Shown here piece by piece: positions 12,769-26,742 of a stretch of DNA of 64,000 bases. Source of the DNA: Serripes groenlandicus (Eukaryota; Mollusca; Bivalvia; Cardiida; Cardiidae). The stretch lies in assembly GCA_031761405.1 (NCBI GenBank), contig JASEVX010000008.1, positions 68,970,236 through 69,034,235 of the forward strand, given 5' to 3'. Below the pieces are notes generated by a model. That model ran no database searches. It was given only the letters and a program-made list of their open reading frames with translations, and was not told the DNA's origin. The stretch's first letter is position 1. The number at the start of each line of letters is the position of its first letter. Position numbers and translations under genes: made by a program.

Positions 12769-15458
12769 CATGTGGCACTATTTCTGAAGATTTGCAGGTA
12801 TTGCGTCCCTTTTCCAGGCCCGCGATTAAGTCTAAAATCGATAATTGAGTTATGGCCCTTTGGTAACGGTTCTATAATCTGTATATATTGATTATTTGTA
12901 AACAGGTTTATTGGCGTATTCGATTTCATACTATGCCAACTTGAAAATAGTCAAAATTGTGTCAAGCTTTTAGTTGATTTGACTATACTGTTTACCTTAA
13001 TTTTTCAATATGAATCACATACGTATTCCTAATTAACCCTTTCCGACTTAGACGATTATGACATATACATTTAGTCTACGATAATAAGTATTTTTTGTAA
13101 ATAAAAGAACAATGATTGTAAATTTGAAAAATTGTTGCAAAAAGATAAATTGCTCCTTCTCAAGGTAAAGAGTACATTTCTTACTATTTTAACAATCACA
13201 CAAAATTATGAACTTTAAAATATAAACTTTTAGCTTGTAAAATTATATACTGCTGAAGCAGCTGTTTTTTTGTTAAGAATTTTTTTATAAAAAATCTATA
13301 AAATAGAAAATATTGGGACAAAAGGAGAACAAGTGAGCAATTTCTCCTTTGCAACAAGGTTTCAAAAGTCCTTGATGCAGAACCGACAAAAAGCATTAAT
13401 ACAAGAAGAAGACTGTAAAATTTGAAATCTATTAACAAATACAACTGATCAACTTAATTTGAATTTTAGAATTAATTTAAGTTTTCGTCTTCATATACCA
13501 TATTTATACTTTATGGCAATCATTTCCTGTGTGTATGTTCAGTGTGATGTTTTTATAAGTTCGAGGTATTGTTGAAAGTCATTAACATTATGTTATCGGT
13601 TATAACAGATAACCACCTCTGATTCAGTTAAAGAAATAAATTGAAACTTGCGAATTGCTAATGAACAAACTTGGTTAAGAATGATAAAGAAACTACGCAA
13701 TTAAATATTTATAGCACATGTAAAAACTTAAATTAAGTATATTTATATGATTTTAACCTTTTATGATAATAAATAGTTATTGAACACCAATTTTAGCTAT
13801 ACCATATATCATTATGCGACACCGAATGACGTCATTTATATTCCCGTAATATTGATAATTGTATATAAAGAGTTGATGGAAAAGAAGCCGTCGCTCGTGA
13901 GTAATATTAATAGTTATAGAGAAATCAACACATGCATGGGAAAACTAAATATTGACTATGTCCAGATCAGCCTATGCATCAATACAGTCAGTTCAAAAGC
14001 AATATTGTTCACATATAACTAACCAGAGACATATAAACACATATGTCTCTGAACTAACCAACTGTCAACTATGACTACTGATAACCTTTAGTGAAAGGAC
14101 AGATTGATTAAACTCTTGGTTTTGGTTTCATTAAATCGTGGAACTAATAACGTAGAACAAGTCCTTAAACATTGCGTGGGCAATGCAAATTATATTGTAT
14201 TTATATAATGTTATTCACTTCTTTGTTTGCTATTCTTTCAATTTATACTACTAACTTACGTTCGTTATAATGGGATCATTTAACCTCGCCTTTCGGCATT
14301 AAGCCATTTGGCTAGCATTTTATATTAGTATTAAACTTTCATTTCTTTTATATCATATCCAAGGACAACGTCTTTAATTGGTTACAATTTATAGACCTCA
14401 TTCACACATTACAAGCCAATTACGCAAGTGCTATAAATTAATTAAGCAGATATGTGTAAACCCTTCGTTTCACCGCATATCGTATATATAAATTCATTGC
14501 ATTTTAAATTGAGTTACATATATAATTGTAGATTTATAAATAGTTTAATCCCACTCAATTTCTTTGAACAATGCATTATAAGGTATAAAACACCGAAAAA
14601 TATATTAAAATTACACAAAAATAATCAAAATATTTTTATTCTTTTATGAGGTCTAAAGAATGTTTAAATAAGCAATATGTTTTACTTTTGTCTTATCACT
14701 TCTAATTCACAGGTGACAAATTGTTTAATTGGTCATTGCTTTAATTGTTCTTTTTTCATGTTCTGTTAAATTGTGCTTTTCCTAATACGTTTAATATATC
14801 AATGCTGGAACAAGTTAATTTTCCCACCCACCTATCTACATACACGACATTAGTAAACGATAAAAATAGATCTAGTCATTACCAGATACAGTCGAACCTC
14901 GTTAAATCGGACGCCGTTAATCCGGAAAATTCGCGATACGGACATAAAATTCATATGTACATATTAAGGCGTTTTCTGCATTTTTAAATGAAAATGGAAG
15001 TATCAAGACATAAACATATTCAATTGAAATTTGTGTGACTGAAATAATTCAAAATAGACTTAACGATTATAACTTATAAAATTTCCTTAGAAAATAGGAA
15101 ATACGGTAAAAATGGACTTAAAAATGAAAGAAATTGCGATTTTCCAATAATTTACATGGAATAAAGAAGGAATGCATGTTGTCTATTAAAATCAAAAATG
15201 GAAGTATCAGGCAATTAATCTATTTTGTATATCTTTACATTAAATGAAAGCAGACATTTTGAACTTATAGAAAAAAACTTTTAAAATATTGTCATCCAAA
15301 AAATTAATGACTTTATATCAATTTTAAAGATCTGTCCCTATATAATTCCATATAGCCTAAATACCAGGTCACCGGCAAGTTAGTGTAAATTGTATCGATT
15401 TCAAGAGGAGTAACTCTCTCGATTAAGCCAGTCACTTTACCAAAATAGTGCAGTATGA
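12769..15458. other. Unassigned region between two 44-bp arrays
   Basis: AT-rich, no supported gene. Open frames of 60-80 residues at 13.2, 13.8, 14.5 and 14.7 kb show no recognisable domain. Degraded satellite-cassette motifs occur near 13035 (TAACCCTTTCCGACTTAGAC) and 13322-13347 (GAGCAATTTCTCC). Confidence 0.45.
14889..14930 (+). mobile_element. Possible pogo/Tigger-type terminal repeat, one end only
   Basis: The dinucleotide TA is followed by CAGTCGAACCTCGTTAAATC, which resembles the terminal repeat of pogo/Tigger DNA transposons (TA target, CAGT start). No convincing opposite end was found before the 44-bp array, so this may be a solo end or chance. Confidence 0.35.
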
Positions 15459-17284
15459 TCAAGTTACTTGTACGGATTATTTCGTTCACGTCCGTTAATC
15501 TATCCAGTTACATGTATGGATTATTTTGTTCTTGTATGACAATCTATCCAGTTACTTGTACGGATTATTTCGTTCTTGTATGACAATATACCCTGTTACT
15601 TGTAGGGATTATTTCCTTCTCGTGTGGCAATCTATCCAGTTACATGTACGGATTATTTCGTTCTTGTATGACAATCTATCCAGTTACTTGTACGGATTAT
15701 TTCGTTCATGTCCCTCAATCTATCCAGTTACATGTACGGATTATTTCGTTCTTGTATGACAATCTATACACTTACTTGTACGGATTATTTCGTTCTCGTC
15801 CGTCAATCTATCCAGTTACTTGTACGGATTATTTCGTTCTTGTCCCTCAATCTATCCAGTTACTTGTACGGATTATTTCGTTCTTGTCCCTAAATCTATC
15901 CAGTTATTTGTACGGATTATTTCGTTCTTGTCCCTCAATCTATTAAGTTACTTGTACGGATTATTTCGTTCTTGTCCGTTAATCTATCCAATTACTTGTT
16001 TACTTGTACGGATTATTTCGTTCTTGTATGACAATCTATCCAGTAATTGTACGCATTATTTCGTTCTCGCCCGTCAATCTATCCAGTTACTTGTACGGAT
16101 TATTTCGTTCTCGTATGACAATCTATCCAGATACTTACACGGATTATTTCGTTCTTGTCCGTCAATCTATCCAGTTACTTGTACGGATTATTTCGCTCTC
16201 GTTCGTCAATCTATCCAGTTACTTGTATGGATTTGTTCGTTCTTGTCCCTCAATCTATCCAGTTACTTGTACGGATTATTTCGTTCTTGTATGACAATCT
16301 ATGCAGTTACTTGTACGGATTATTTCATTCTTGTCCCTCAATCTATCAAGTTACTTGTACGGATTATTTCGTTCTCGTCCCTAAATCTATCCAGTAATTT
16401 GTACAGATTATTTCGTTCTTGTCCCTCAATCTATCAAGTTACTTGTACGGATTATTTCGTTCTTGTCCCTCAATCTATTAAGTTATTTGTACGGATGATT
16501 TCGTTCTTGTCCCTCAATCTATCCAGTTACGTGTACGGATTATTTCGTTCTGGTTCCTAAATCTATCAAGTTACTTGTACGGATTATTTCGTTCTTGTCC
16601 CTCAATCTATCCAGTTACGAAGTACGGATTATTTCGTTCTTGTATGAAAATCTATCCAGTAATTGTACGGATTATTTCGTTCTTGTATGAAAATCTATCC
16701 AGTAATTGTACGGATTATTTCGTTCTCGCCCGTCAATCTATCCAGTTACTTGTACGGATTATTTCGTTCTCGTATGACAATCTATCCAGATACTTACACG
16801 GATTATTTCGTTCTTGTCCGTCAATCTATCCAGTTACTTGTACGGATTATTTCGTTCATGTTCGTCAATCAATTCAGTTACTCGTACATATTATTTCGTT
16901 CTTGTGTGACAATCTATCCAGTTACTTGTACAGATTATCTCGTTCTTGTATAACAATATATCAAGTTAATTGTACGGATTATTTCGTTCTCGTCCGTCAA
17001 TTTATCCAGTTACATGTACGGATTATTTCGTTCTCGTCCGTCAATCTATCCAGTTACTTGTACGGATTATTTCGTTCTTGTATAACAATCTATCCAGGTA
17101 CTTGTACGGATTTTTCATCGTTGTATGACAATCTATCCAGTTCTTATACGGATTATTTCGTTCTTGTTTGACAATCTATCCAGTTACCTGTACAGATTAT
17201 TTCGTTCTTGTATGACAATATATCCAGTTACCTGTACAGATAATTTCGTTCTTGTACCTCAATATATCCAGTTACTGGTACGGA
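15459..17284. repeat. 44-bp satellite, array 2
   Basis: About 41 copies of the same 44-bp family as 11.9-12.8 kb, here mostly in CTTGTCCCTCAA, CTCGTCCGTCAA and TGTATGACAA forms. An internal segment is duplicated (around 16036-16170 and 16664-16830 carry the same unusual variants). Overlapping frames of up to 246 residues on the plus strand are a result of the repeat. Confidence 0.95.
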
Positions 17285-20200
17285 CCTATTTTTCTATGTT
17301 TGAGTTATTTGGTATGTACGTATTTTCCTATGTTCGAGTTAGTGGATATGTCGGTGTTTTCCTATGTTCGAGTGAGTTGATATGTTCGTATTTTTCTATG
17401 TTCGAGTTAGTCGATATGTCCGTATTTTCCCATGTTCGAGTTAGTTGATATGTCCGTAATTTCCCATGTTCGAGTTAGTTGATATGTACGTATTTTACTA
17501 TGTTCGAGTTAGTTGATATGTCCGTATTTTACTATGTTCGAGTTAGTTGATATGTCCGTATTTTACTATGTTCGAGTTAGTTGATATGTCCGTATTTTTC
17601 TATGTTCGAGTTAGTTGATATGTCCGTATTTTACTATGTTCGAGTTAGTTGATATGTCCGTATTTTATTATGTTCGAGTTAGTTGATATGTACGTATTTT
17701 TCTGTTTGAGTTAGTTGATATGTCCGTATTTTACCATGTTTGAGTTAGTTGATATGTCCGTATTTTACTATGTTCGAGTTAGTTGATATGTACGTAGTTT
17801 TCTGTTTGAGTTAGTTGATATGTACGTATTTTACTATGTTTGAGTTAGTTGATATGTACGTATTTTACTATGTTTGAGTTAGTTGATATGTACGTATTTT
17901 TCTGTTTGAGTTAGTTGATATGTTCGTATTTTACTATGTTCGAGTTAGTTGATATGTACGTATTTTTCTGTTTGAGTTAGTTGATATGTTCGTATTTTAC
18001 TATGTTCGAGTTAGTTGATATGTACGTATTTTTCTGTTTGAGTTAGTTGATATGTTCGTATTTTACTATGTTCGAGTTAGTTGATATGTACGTATTTTTC
18101 TGTTTGAGTTAGTTGATATGTTCGTATTTTACTATGTTCGAGTTAGTTGATATGTTCGTATTTTACTATGTTTGAGTTAGTTGATATGTACGTATTTTAC
18201 TATGTTTGAGTTAGTTGATATGTCCGTATTTTACTATGTTTGAGTTAGTTGATATGTCCGTATTTTACTATGTTCGAGTTAGTTGATATGTCCGTATTTT
18301 ACTATGTTTGAGTTAGTTGATATGTACGTATTTTACTATGTTCGAGTTAGTTGATATGTACGTATTTTACTATGTTTGAGTTAGTTGATATGTCCGTATT
18401 TTACTATGTTTGAGTTAGTTGATATGTACGTATTTTTCTGTTTGAGTTAGTTGATATGTCCGTATTTTACCATGTTTGAGTTAGTTGATATGTCCGTATT
18501 TTACTATGTTCGAGTTAGTTGATATGTACGTAGTTTTCTGTTTGAGTTAGTTGATATGTACGTATTTTACTATGTTTGAGTTAGTTGATATGTACGTATT
18601 TTACTATGTTTGAGTTAGTTGATATGTACGTATTTTTCTGTTTGAGTTAGTTGATATGTTCGTATTTTACTATGTTCGAGTTAGTTGATATGTACGTATT
18701 TTTCTGTTTGAGTTAGTTGATATGTTCGTATTTTACTATGTTCGAGTTAGTTGATATGTACGTATTTTTCTGTTTGAGTTAGTTGATATGTTCGTATTTT
18801 ACTATGTTCGAGTTAGTTGATATGTACGTATTTTTCTGTTTGAGTTAGTTGATATGTTCGTATTTTACTATGTTCGAGTTAGTTGATATGTTCGTATTTT
18901 ACTATGTTTGAGTTAGTTGATATGTACGTATTTTACTATGTTTGAGTTAGTTGATATGTCCGTATTTTACTATGTTTGAGTTAGTTGATATGTCCGTATT
19001 TTACTATGTTCGAGTTAGTTGATATGTCCGTATTTTACTATGTTTGAGTTAGTTGATATGTACGTATTTTACTATGTTCGAGTTAGTTGATATGTACGTA
19101 TTTTACTATGTTTGAGTTAGTTGATATGTCCGTATTTTACTATGTTTGAGTTAGTTGATATGTCCGTATTTTACTATGTTTGAGTTAGTTGATATGTCCG
19201 TATTTTACTATGTTGGAGTTAGTTGATATGTATATATTTCCCATGTTTGAGTTAGTTGATATGTCCGTATTTTACTATGTTGGAGTTAGTTGATATGTCC
19301 GTATTTTACTATGTTCGAGTTAGTTGATATGTACGTATTTTACTATGTTCGAGTTAGTTGATATGTCCGTATTTTACTAAGTTCGAGTTAGTTGTTATGT
19401 CCGTATTTTACTATGTTGGAGTTAGTTGATATGTACGTATTTTACTATGTTTGAGTTAGTTGATATGTTCGTATTTTGCTATGTTCGAGTTAGTTGTTAT
19501 GTACGTATTTTACTATGTTCGAGTAAGTTGATATGTCCGTATTTTTCTATGTTTGAGTTAGTTGATATGTACGTATTTTACTATGTTCGAGTTAGTTGAT
19601 ATGTTCGTATTTTACTTTGTTTGAGTTAGTTGATATGTCCGTATTTTACTATGTTTGAGTTAGTTGATATGTACGTATTTTACTATGTTCGAGTTAGTTG
19701 ATATGTCCGTATTTTACTATGTTCGAGTTAGTTGATATGTCCGTATTTTACTATGTTCGAGTTAGTTGATATGTACGTATTTTACTATGTTCGAGTTAGT
19801 TGATATGTCCGTATTTTACTATGTTCGAGTTAGTTGATATGTCCGTATTTTACTATGTTCGAGTTAGTTGATATGTACGTATTTTACTATGTTCGAGTTA
19901 GTTGATATGTCCGTATTTTACTATGTTCGAGTTAGTTGATATGTCCGTATTTTACTATGTTCGAGTTAGTTGATATGTACGTATTTTACTATGTTCGAGT
20001 TAGTTGATATGTCCGTATTTTACTATGTTCGAGTTAGTTGATATGTTCGTATTTTACTATGTTTGAGTTAGTTGATATGTACGTATTTTTCTATGTTTGA
20101 GTTAGTTGATATGTACGTATTTTACTATGTTCGAGTTAGTTGATATGTTCGTATTTTACTTTGTTTGAGTTAGTTGATATGTTCGTATTTTACTAAGTTC

Positions 20201-23168
20201 GAGTTAGTTGATATGTCCGTATTTTACTATATTCGAGTTAGTTGATATGTACGTATTTTACTATGTTCGAGTTAGTTGATATGTACGTATTTTACACGTA
20301 TTTTACTATGTTTGAGTTAGTTGATATGTACGTATTTTTCTGTTTGAGTTAGTTGATATGTACGTATTTTACTATGTTTGAGTTAGTTGATATGTACGTA
20401 TTTTACTATGTTTGAGTTAGTTGATATGTACGTATTTTTCTGTTTGAGTTAGTTGATATGTTCGTATTTTACTATGTTCGAGTTAGTTGATATGTACGTA
20501 TTTTACTATGTTCGAGTTAGTTGATATGTACGTATTTTACACGTATTTTACTATGTTTGAGTTAGTTGATATGTACGTATTTTTCTGTTTGAGTTAGTTG
20601 ATATGTACGTATTTTACTATGTTTGAGTTAGTTGATATGTACGTATTTTACTATGTTTGAGTTAGTTGATATGTACGTATTTTTCTGTTTGAGTTAGTTG
20701 ATATGTTCGTATTTTACTATGTTCGAGTTAGTTGATATGTACGTATTTTTCTGTTTGAGTTAGTTGATATGTTCGTATTTTACTATGTTCGAGTTAGTTG
20801 ATATGTACGTATTTTTCTGTTTGAGTTAGTTGATATGTTCGTATTTTACTATGTTCGAGTTAGTTGATATGTACGTATTTTTCTGTTTGAGTTAGTTGAT
20901 ATGTTCGTATTTTACTATGTTCGAGTTAGTTGATATGTTCGTATTTTACTATGTTTGAGTTAGTTGATATGTACGTATTTTACTATGTTTGAGTTAGTTG
21001 ATATGTCCGTATTTTACTATGTTTGAGTTAGTTGATATGTCCGTATTTTACTATGTTCGAGTTAGTTGATATGTACGTATTTTACTATGTTCGAGTTAGT
21101 TGATATGTCCGTATTTTCCCATGTTCGAGTTAGTTGATATGTTCGTATTTTACTTTGTTTGAGTTAGTTGATATGTACGTATTTTACTATGTTCGAGTTA
21201 GTTGATATGTCCGTATTTTACTATGTTCGAGTTAGTTGATATGTACGTATTTTACTATGTTTGAGTTAGTTGATATGTACGTATTTTACCATGTTCGAGT
21301 TAGTTGATATGTACGTATTTTACTATGTTTGAGTTAGTTGATATGTTCGTATTTTACTATGTTCGAGTTAGTTGATATGTTCGTATTTTACTATGTTCGA
21401 GTTAGTTGATATGTACGTATTTTACTATGTTCGAGTTAGTTGATATGTACGTATTTTACTATGTTCGAGTTAGTTGATATGTCCGTATTTTCCCATGTTC
21501 GAGTTAGTTGATATGTACGTATTTTACTTTGTTTGAGTTAGTTGATATGTACGTATTTTACTATGTTCGAGTTAGTTGTTATGTCCGTATTTTACTATGT
21601 TCGAGTTAGTTAATATGTACGTATTTTCCTATGTTCGAGTTAGTTGATATGTCCGTATTTTACTATGTTCGAGTTAGTTGATATATACGTATTTTACTAT
21701 ATTCGAGTTAGTTGATATGTACGTATTTTACTATGTTCGAGTTAGTTGATATGTACGTATTTTCCTATGTTCGAGTTAGTTGATATGTACGTATTTTCCT
21801 ATGTTCGAGTTAGTTGATATGTACGTATTTTACTATGTTCGAGTTAGTTGTTATGTCCGTATTTTACTATGTTCGAGTTAGTTAATATGTACGTATTTTC
21901 CTATGTTCGAGTTAGTTGATATGTCCGTATTTTACTATGTTTGATTTAGTTGATATGTCCGTATTTTACTATGTTTGAGTTAGTTGATATGTACGTATTT
22001 TACTATGTTCGAGTTAGTTGATATGTACGTATTTTGCTATGTTTGAGTTAGTTGATATGTACGTATTTTACTATGTTTGAGTTAGTTGATATGTACGTAT
22101 TTTACTATGTTTGAGTTAGTTGATATGTACGTATTTTACTATGTTTGAGTTAGTTGATATGTACGTATTTTCCTTTGTTCGAGTTAGTAAAATACGTACA
22201 TATCAACTAACTCGAACATAGTAAAATACGTACATATCAACTAACTCAAACATAGTAAAATACGTACATATCAACTAACTCGAACATGGGAAAATACGGA
22301 CATATCAACTAACTTCGAGTTAGTTGATATGTACGTATTTTACTTTGTTTGAGTTAGTTGATATGTACGTATTTTCCCATGTTCGAGTTAGTTGATATGT
22401 ACGTATTTTACTATGTTTGAGTTAGTTGATATGTACGTATTTTACTATGTTTGAGTTAGTTGATATGTACGTATTTTACTATGTTTGAGTTAGTTGATAT
22501 GTACGTATTTTACTATGTTCGAGTTAGTTGATATGTACGTATTTTACTATGTTCGAGTTAGTTGATATGTACGTATTTTACTATGTTCGAGTTAGTTGAT
22601 ATGTACGTATTTTACTATATTCGAGTTAGTTGATATGTCCGTATTTTACTATGTTCGAGTTAGTTGATATGTCCGTATTTTACTATGTTCGAGTTAGTTG
22701 ATATGTACGTATTTTACTTTGTTTGAGTTAGTTGATATGTCCGTATTTTACTATGTTGGAGTTAGTTAATATGTACGTATTTTACTATGTTGGAGTTAGT
22801 TGATATGTACGTATTTTACTAAGTTCGAGTTAGTTGATATGTACGTATTTTACTAAGTTCGAGTTAGTTGATATGAATATATTTCCCATGTTTGAGTTAG
22901 TTGATATGTCCGTATTTTACTATGTTCGAGTTAGTTGATATGAATATATTTCCCATGTTTGAGTTAGTTGATATGTCCGTTTTTTACTATGTTCGAGTTA
23001 GTTGTTATGTACGTATTTTACTATATTCGAGTAGTTGATATGTCCGTATTTTACTATGTTCGAGTTAGTTGATATCTCCGTATTTTACTATGTTTGAGTT
23101 AGTTGATATCTCCGTATTTTACTATGTTCGAGTTAGTTGTTATGTACGTATTTTCCTATGTTCGAGTA
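17285..23168. repeat. 34-bp satellite, long array
   Basis: About 170 copies of a 34-bp unit containing TATGTTCGAGTTAGTTGATA and TGTACGTATTTTAC. There are C/T, A/C/T variants and a shortened form (TTTTTCTGTTTGAG). Higher-order duplication is visible: a block from about 17690 recurs 736 bp later with the same variant order. The array ends directly before the first BHMT-like exon copy, so if the gene is real this is intron sequence. Confidence 0.96.
22188..22314 (-). repeat. Inverted segment inside the 34-bp array
   Basis: Just under four monomers in reverse orientation (AAAATACGTACATATCAACT) lie between forward monomers. Both junctions fall inside the unit: GAGTTAGTAAAATACG on the left and AACTAACTTCGAGTTAG on the right. 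Confidence 0.92.
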
Positions 23169-23198
23169 TTTGGGAGACCTCTGTACGTTTAAACATAG

Positions 23199-23396
23199 CA
23201 GTTTTATGGCCATAGAGAAAAGACGCGTGTAATTGGACGTGAAAACGACACAGAACGAATGAACATCGCCGCCCTGAAAATGGCCCGAGAAGTTGCGGAT
23301 GAGCATGGATGTTTAATAGCGGGAAATATTTGTAATAGTTCTGTGTATGTGACCGACGACGAAAAGGTGTATGATTACATCGACAAGATGTTTAAG
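23199..23396 (+). pseudogene. BHMT-like: BHMT-like exon, copy 1, frameshifted
   Basis: This 198-bp segment matches the intact exon at 28851-29049 closely, but one A is missing in the run near 23216-23222. With the same acceptor (ACATAG) and frame as the intact copy, it reads into a stop at GTGTAA shortly after. Downstream of that point the frame is still open and encodes the same family motif (NIAALKMAREVADEHG, LIAGNICNSSVYV). The donor AAG|GTATGG is retained. Either this copy is dead, or an acceptor shifted by one base is used. It is the left copy of a tandem segmental duplication. Confidence 0.7.
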
Positions 23397-25755
23397 GTAT
23401 GGAAATAGTTGTACTAGTTCTGTGTATGTGACCGACGACGAAAAGGCGAATGATTACATCGACAAGATGTTTAAGGTATGGAAATAGTTGTAATAGTTCT
23501 GTGTTTGGCCCGGCGACGAAAAAGTGAATGATTACATCGACAAGATATTTAAGGTATGGACATAGTTGTAATAGTTCTGTGTATGTGCCCGGCGACGAAA
23601 AGGCGAATGATTACATCGACAAGATGTTTAAGGTATGGAAATAGTTGTAATAGTTCTGTGTTTGGCCCGGCGACGAAAAAGTGAATGATTACATCGACAA
23701 GATGTTTAAGGTATGGACATAGTTGTAATAGTTCTGTGTATGTGCCTGGCGACGAAAAGGTGAATGATTACATCGACAATATGTTTAAGGTATGGACATA
23801 GTTGTAATAGTTCTGTGTATGTGCCCGGCGACGAAAAGGTGAATGATTACATCGACAAGATGTTTAAGGTATGGACATAGTTGTAACAGTTCTTTATTAA
23901 ACCGGGTGACGAAAAGGCTAATGATTACATCGACAAGATGTTTAAGGTATGGACATAGTTGTAACAGTTCTATAGTAAACCGGGTGACGAAAAGGCTAAT
24001 GATTACATCGACAAGATGTTTCAGGTTAGCAAATAGTTTTAACAGTTCTATAGTAAACCGGGTGACGAAAAGGCTAATGATTACATCAACAAGATGTTTA
24101 AGGTATGGACATATTTGTAATAATTCTGTGTAGGTGCCTTGCGACGAAAAGGTGAATGATTACATCGACAAGATGTTTAAGGTATTGACATAGTTGTAAT
24201 AGTTCTGTGTATGTGCCTGGCGACGAAAAGGTGAATGATTACATCGACAAGATGTTTAAGGTATGGACATAGTTGTTATAGTTCTGTGTATGTGCCTGGC
24301 GACAAAAAGGTGAATGATTACATCAACAAGATGTTTAAGGTATGGACATATTTGTAATAATTCTGTGTAGGTGCCCGGCGACGAAAAGGTGAATGATTAC
24401 ATCGACAAGATGTTTAAGGTATGGACATAGTTGTAATAGTTCTGTGTATGTGCCCGGCGACGAAAAGGTGAATGATTACATCGACAAGATGTTTAAGGTA
24501 TGGACATAGTTGTAATAGTTCTGTGTATGTGCCCGGCGACGAAAAGGCGAATGATTACATCGACAAGATGTTTAAGGTATGGAAATAGTTGTAATAGTTC
24601 TGTGTTTGGCCCGGCGACGAAAAAGTGAATGATTACATCGACAAGATGTTTAAAGTATGGACATAGTTGTAATAGTTCTGTGTATGTGCCTGGCGACGAA
24701 AAGGTGAATTATTACATCAACAAGATGTTTAAGGTATGGACATAGTTGTAATAGTTCTGTGTATGTGCCCGGCGACGAAAAGGTGAATGATTACATCGAC
24801 AATATGTTTAAGGTATGGACATAGTTGTAATAGTTCTGTGTATGTGCCTGGCGACGAAAAGGCGAATGATTACATCGACAAGATGTTTAAGGTATGGAAA
24901 TAGTTGTAATAGTTCTGTGTTTGGCCCGGCGACGAAAAAGTGAATGATTACATCGACAAGATGTTTAAAGTATGGACATAGTTGTAATAGTTCTGTGTAT
25001 GTGCCTGGCGACGAAAAGGTGAATTATTACATCAACAAGGTGTTTAAGGTATGGACATAGTTGTAATAGTTCTGTGTATGTGCTCAGCGACGAAAAGGTG
25101 AATGATTACATCGACAAGATGTTTAAGGTATGGACATAGTTGTAACAGTTCTTTATTAAACCGGGTGACGAAAAAGCTAATGATTACATCGACAAGATGT
25201 TTAAGGTATGGACATAGTTGTAATAGTTCTTTATTAAACCGGGTGACGAAAAGGCTATTGATTACATTGACAAGATGTTTTAGGTTAGCAAATAGTTGTA
25301 ACAGTTCTATAGTAAACCGGGTGACGAAAAGGTGAATGATTACATCAACAAGATGTTTAAGGTATGGACATAGTTGTAACAGTTCTATAGTTAACCGGTT
25401 GACGAAAATGCTAATGATTACATTGACAAGATGTTTTAGGTTACCAAAACGTTGTAACAGTTCTATGTTAAACTGGTTGACAAAAAGGCTAATGATTACA
25501 TCGATAACATGTTTAACGTTAGCAAATAGTTTTAACAGTTCTATAGTAAACCGGTTGACGAAAATGCTAATGATTACATCGACAAGATGTTTAACGTTAG
25601 CAAATAGTTTTAACAGTTCTATATTAAACCGGTGACGAAAAGACTAATGATACCATCGACAAAATGTTTAAGGTATGGAAATAGTTGTTACAGTTCTATA
25701 GTAAACCGGGTGACGAAACGGCTAATGATTACATCGACAAGATGTTTAAGGTAAT
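23397..25755 (+). repeat. 79-bp exon-derived satellite, copy 1
   Basis: About 30 head-to-tail units of about 79 bp. Each consists of the last part of the adjacent BHMT-like exon (from TTCTGTGTATGTG through GACAAGATGTTTAAG), its splice donor and about 20 bp of intron. The first unit after the exon is nearly identical to it (GTGACCGACGACG). Later units share CCCGGCGACG, and the most distal ones use CTATAGTAAACCGGGTGACG. The peptide in the exon frame stays readable in many units, but every unit contains an in-frame stop in its intronic part. The open frames beginning MITSTRC are in another frame and are artefacts. Confidence 0.9.
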
Positions 25756-26470
25756 GAAAATCGATATGTAATGACAATGACGTGGCACAAAATCTCTGAA
25801 TCAGATATATGTGTTTGTTAATAGCGAGTATCAACCCTTTTCGTCCTGACGAATTAAATCAATCAATCTTGTTATAATCGATCATTTCTTAAATTAGACA
25901 TGTGGAATAACAAGTTAATAACGCGTGATTATAAATCGTGACGTATATCCATTCATAGCCATAGCAGACGGTATTGCAGTTCATGGGGGCTGTTTCAACA
26001 ACGTCTGTTTCAACAATGTCTTTTTCAACAATGTCTGTTTCAACAATGTCTGCTGTTATTTGTATTCGGTCAATCTGAAGGGACTTTTAAACCGTCCTTC
26101 ACCCATTCGGACACGGATTCACCATCAACATGCTAGTTACAATGTACATTCATGACTTACGTTACCGATCTAAATCGACTAAAACGTTAATTCAAAATGT
26201 TCCGAAAGTAAATCACTATAACTAGTAACCATTTCCCACAAACAAAGCATCTGCAGCAGACAATGTTGAGGCCAAAATGAATATAAGGAACATATTGATA
26301 CGTAAGAGAACAAATATCGCATTAGTTGGAAAGATGGTGGCAAATGGGGAAAACAAATGCTCGTCTTCTACAATTGCGCCAACATTCGTCTGCAAGTTGG
26401 AAAGGGTAAATAAACTTATGTACTATACAGTTGATCTTGTTTAAGTTGAAAACACTAATTTGCAAGATCT
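25756..26470. other. Unassigned spacer in duplication copy 1
   Basis: Contains a motif like the satellite-cassette edge (CAACCCTTTTCGTCCTGACG at about 25829) and, in reverse orientation, CATCTGCAGCAGAC near 26248. A small TCAACAATGTCTGTT repeat lies at 25993-26050. No gene recognised; the 76-residue frame at 25925 covers this repeat. Confidence 0.45.
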
Positions 26471-26479
26471 ATAAACCTA

Positions 26480-26742
26480 AGCTGAATGCTTGACAACTTT
26501 AAAGAAGACTTTACTTGTTCGAATAAGGTTGATTGATTGTTTGACAACTTTAAAGAAGAATTTACTTGTTCGAATAAGGTTGATTGTTTGTTTGACAACT
26601 TTAAAGAAGACTTTACTTGTTCGAATAAGGCTGATTGATTGTTTAACAACTTTAAAGAAGACTTAACTTGTTCGAATAAGGTTGATTGTTTATTTGACAA
26701 CTTTAAAGAAGACTTTACTTGTTCGAATAAGGTTGATTGTTT
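26480..26742. repeat. 51-bp minisatellite (about 5 copies), duplication copy 1
   Basis: Unit contains TTTACTTGTTCGAATAAGGT and GACAACTTTAAAGAAG. The 51-bp length gives an open minus-strand frame (SNKQSTLFEQVKSSLKL per unit), which is a product of the repeat. Copy 2 of the duplication has three more units. Confidence 0.92.

Noticed and set aside
15526..17448. Plus-strand frames of up to 246 residues
   Set aside because: Products of the 44-bp satellite. Several frames overlap and encode permutations of the same repeat.
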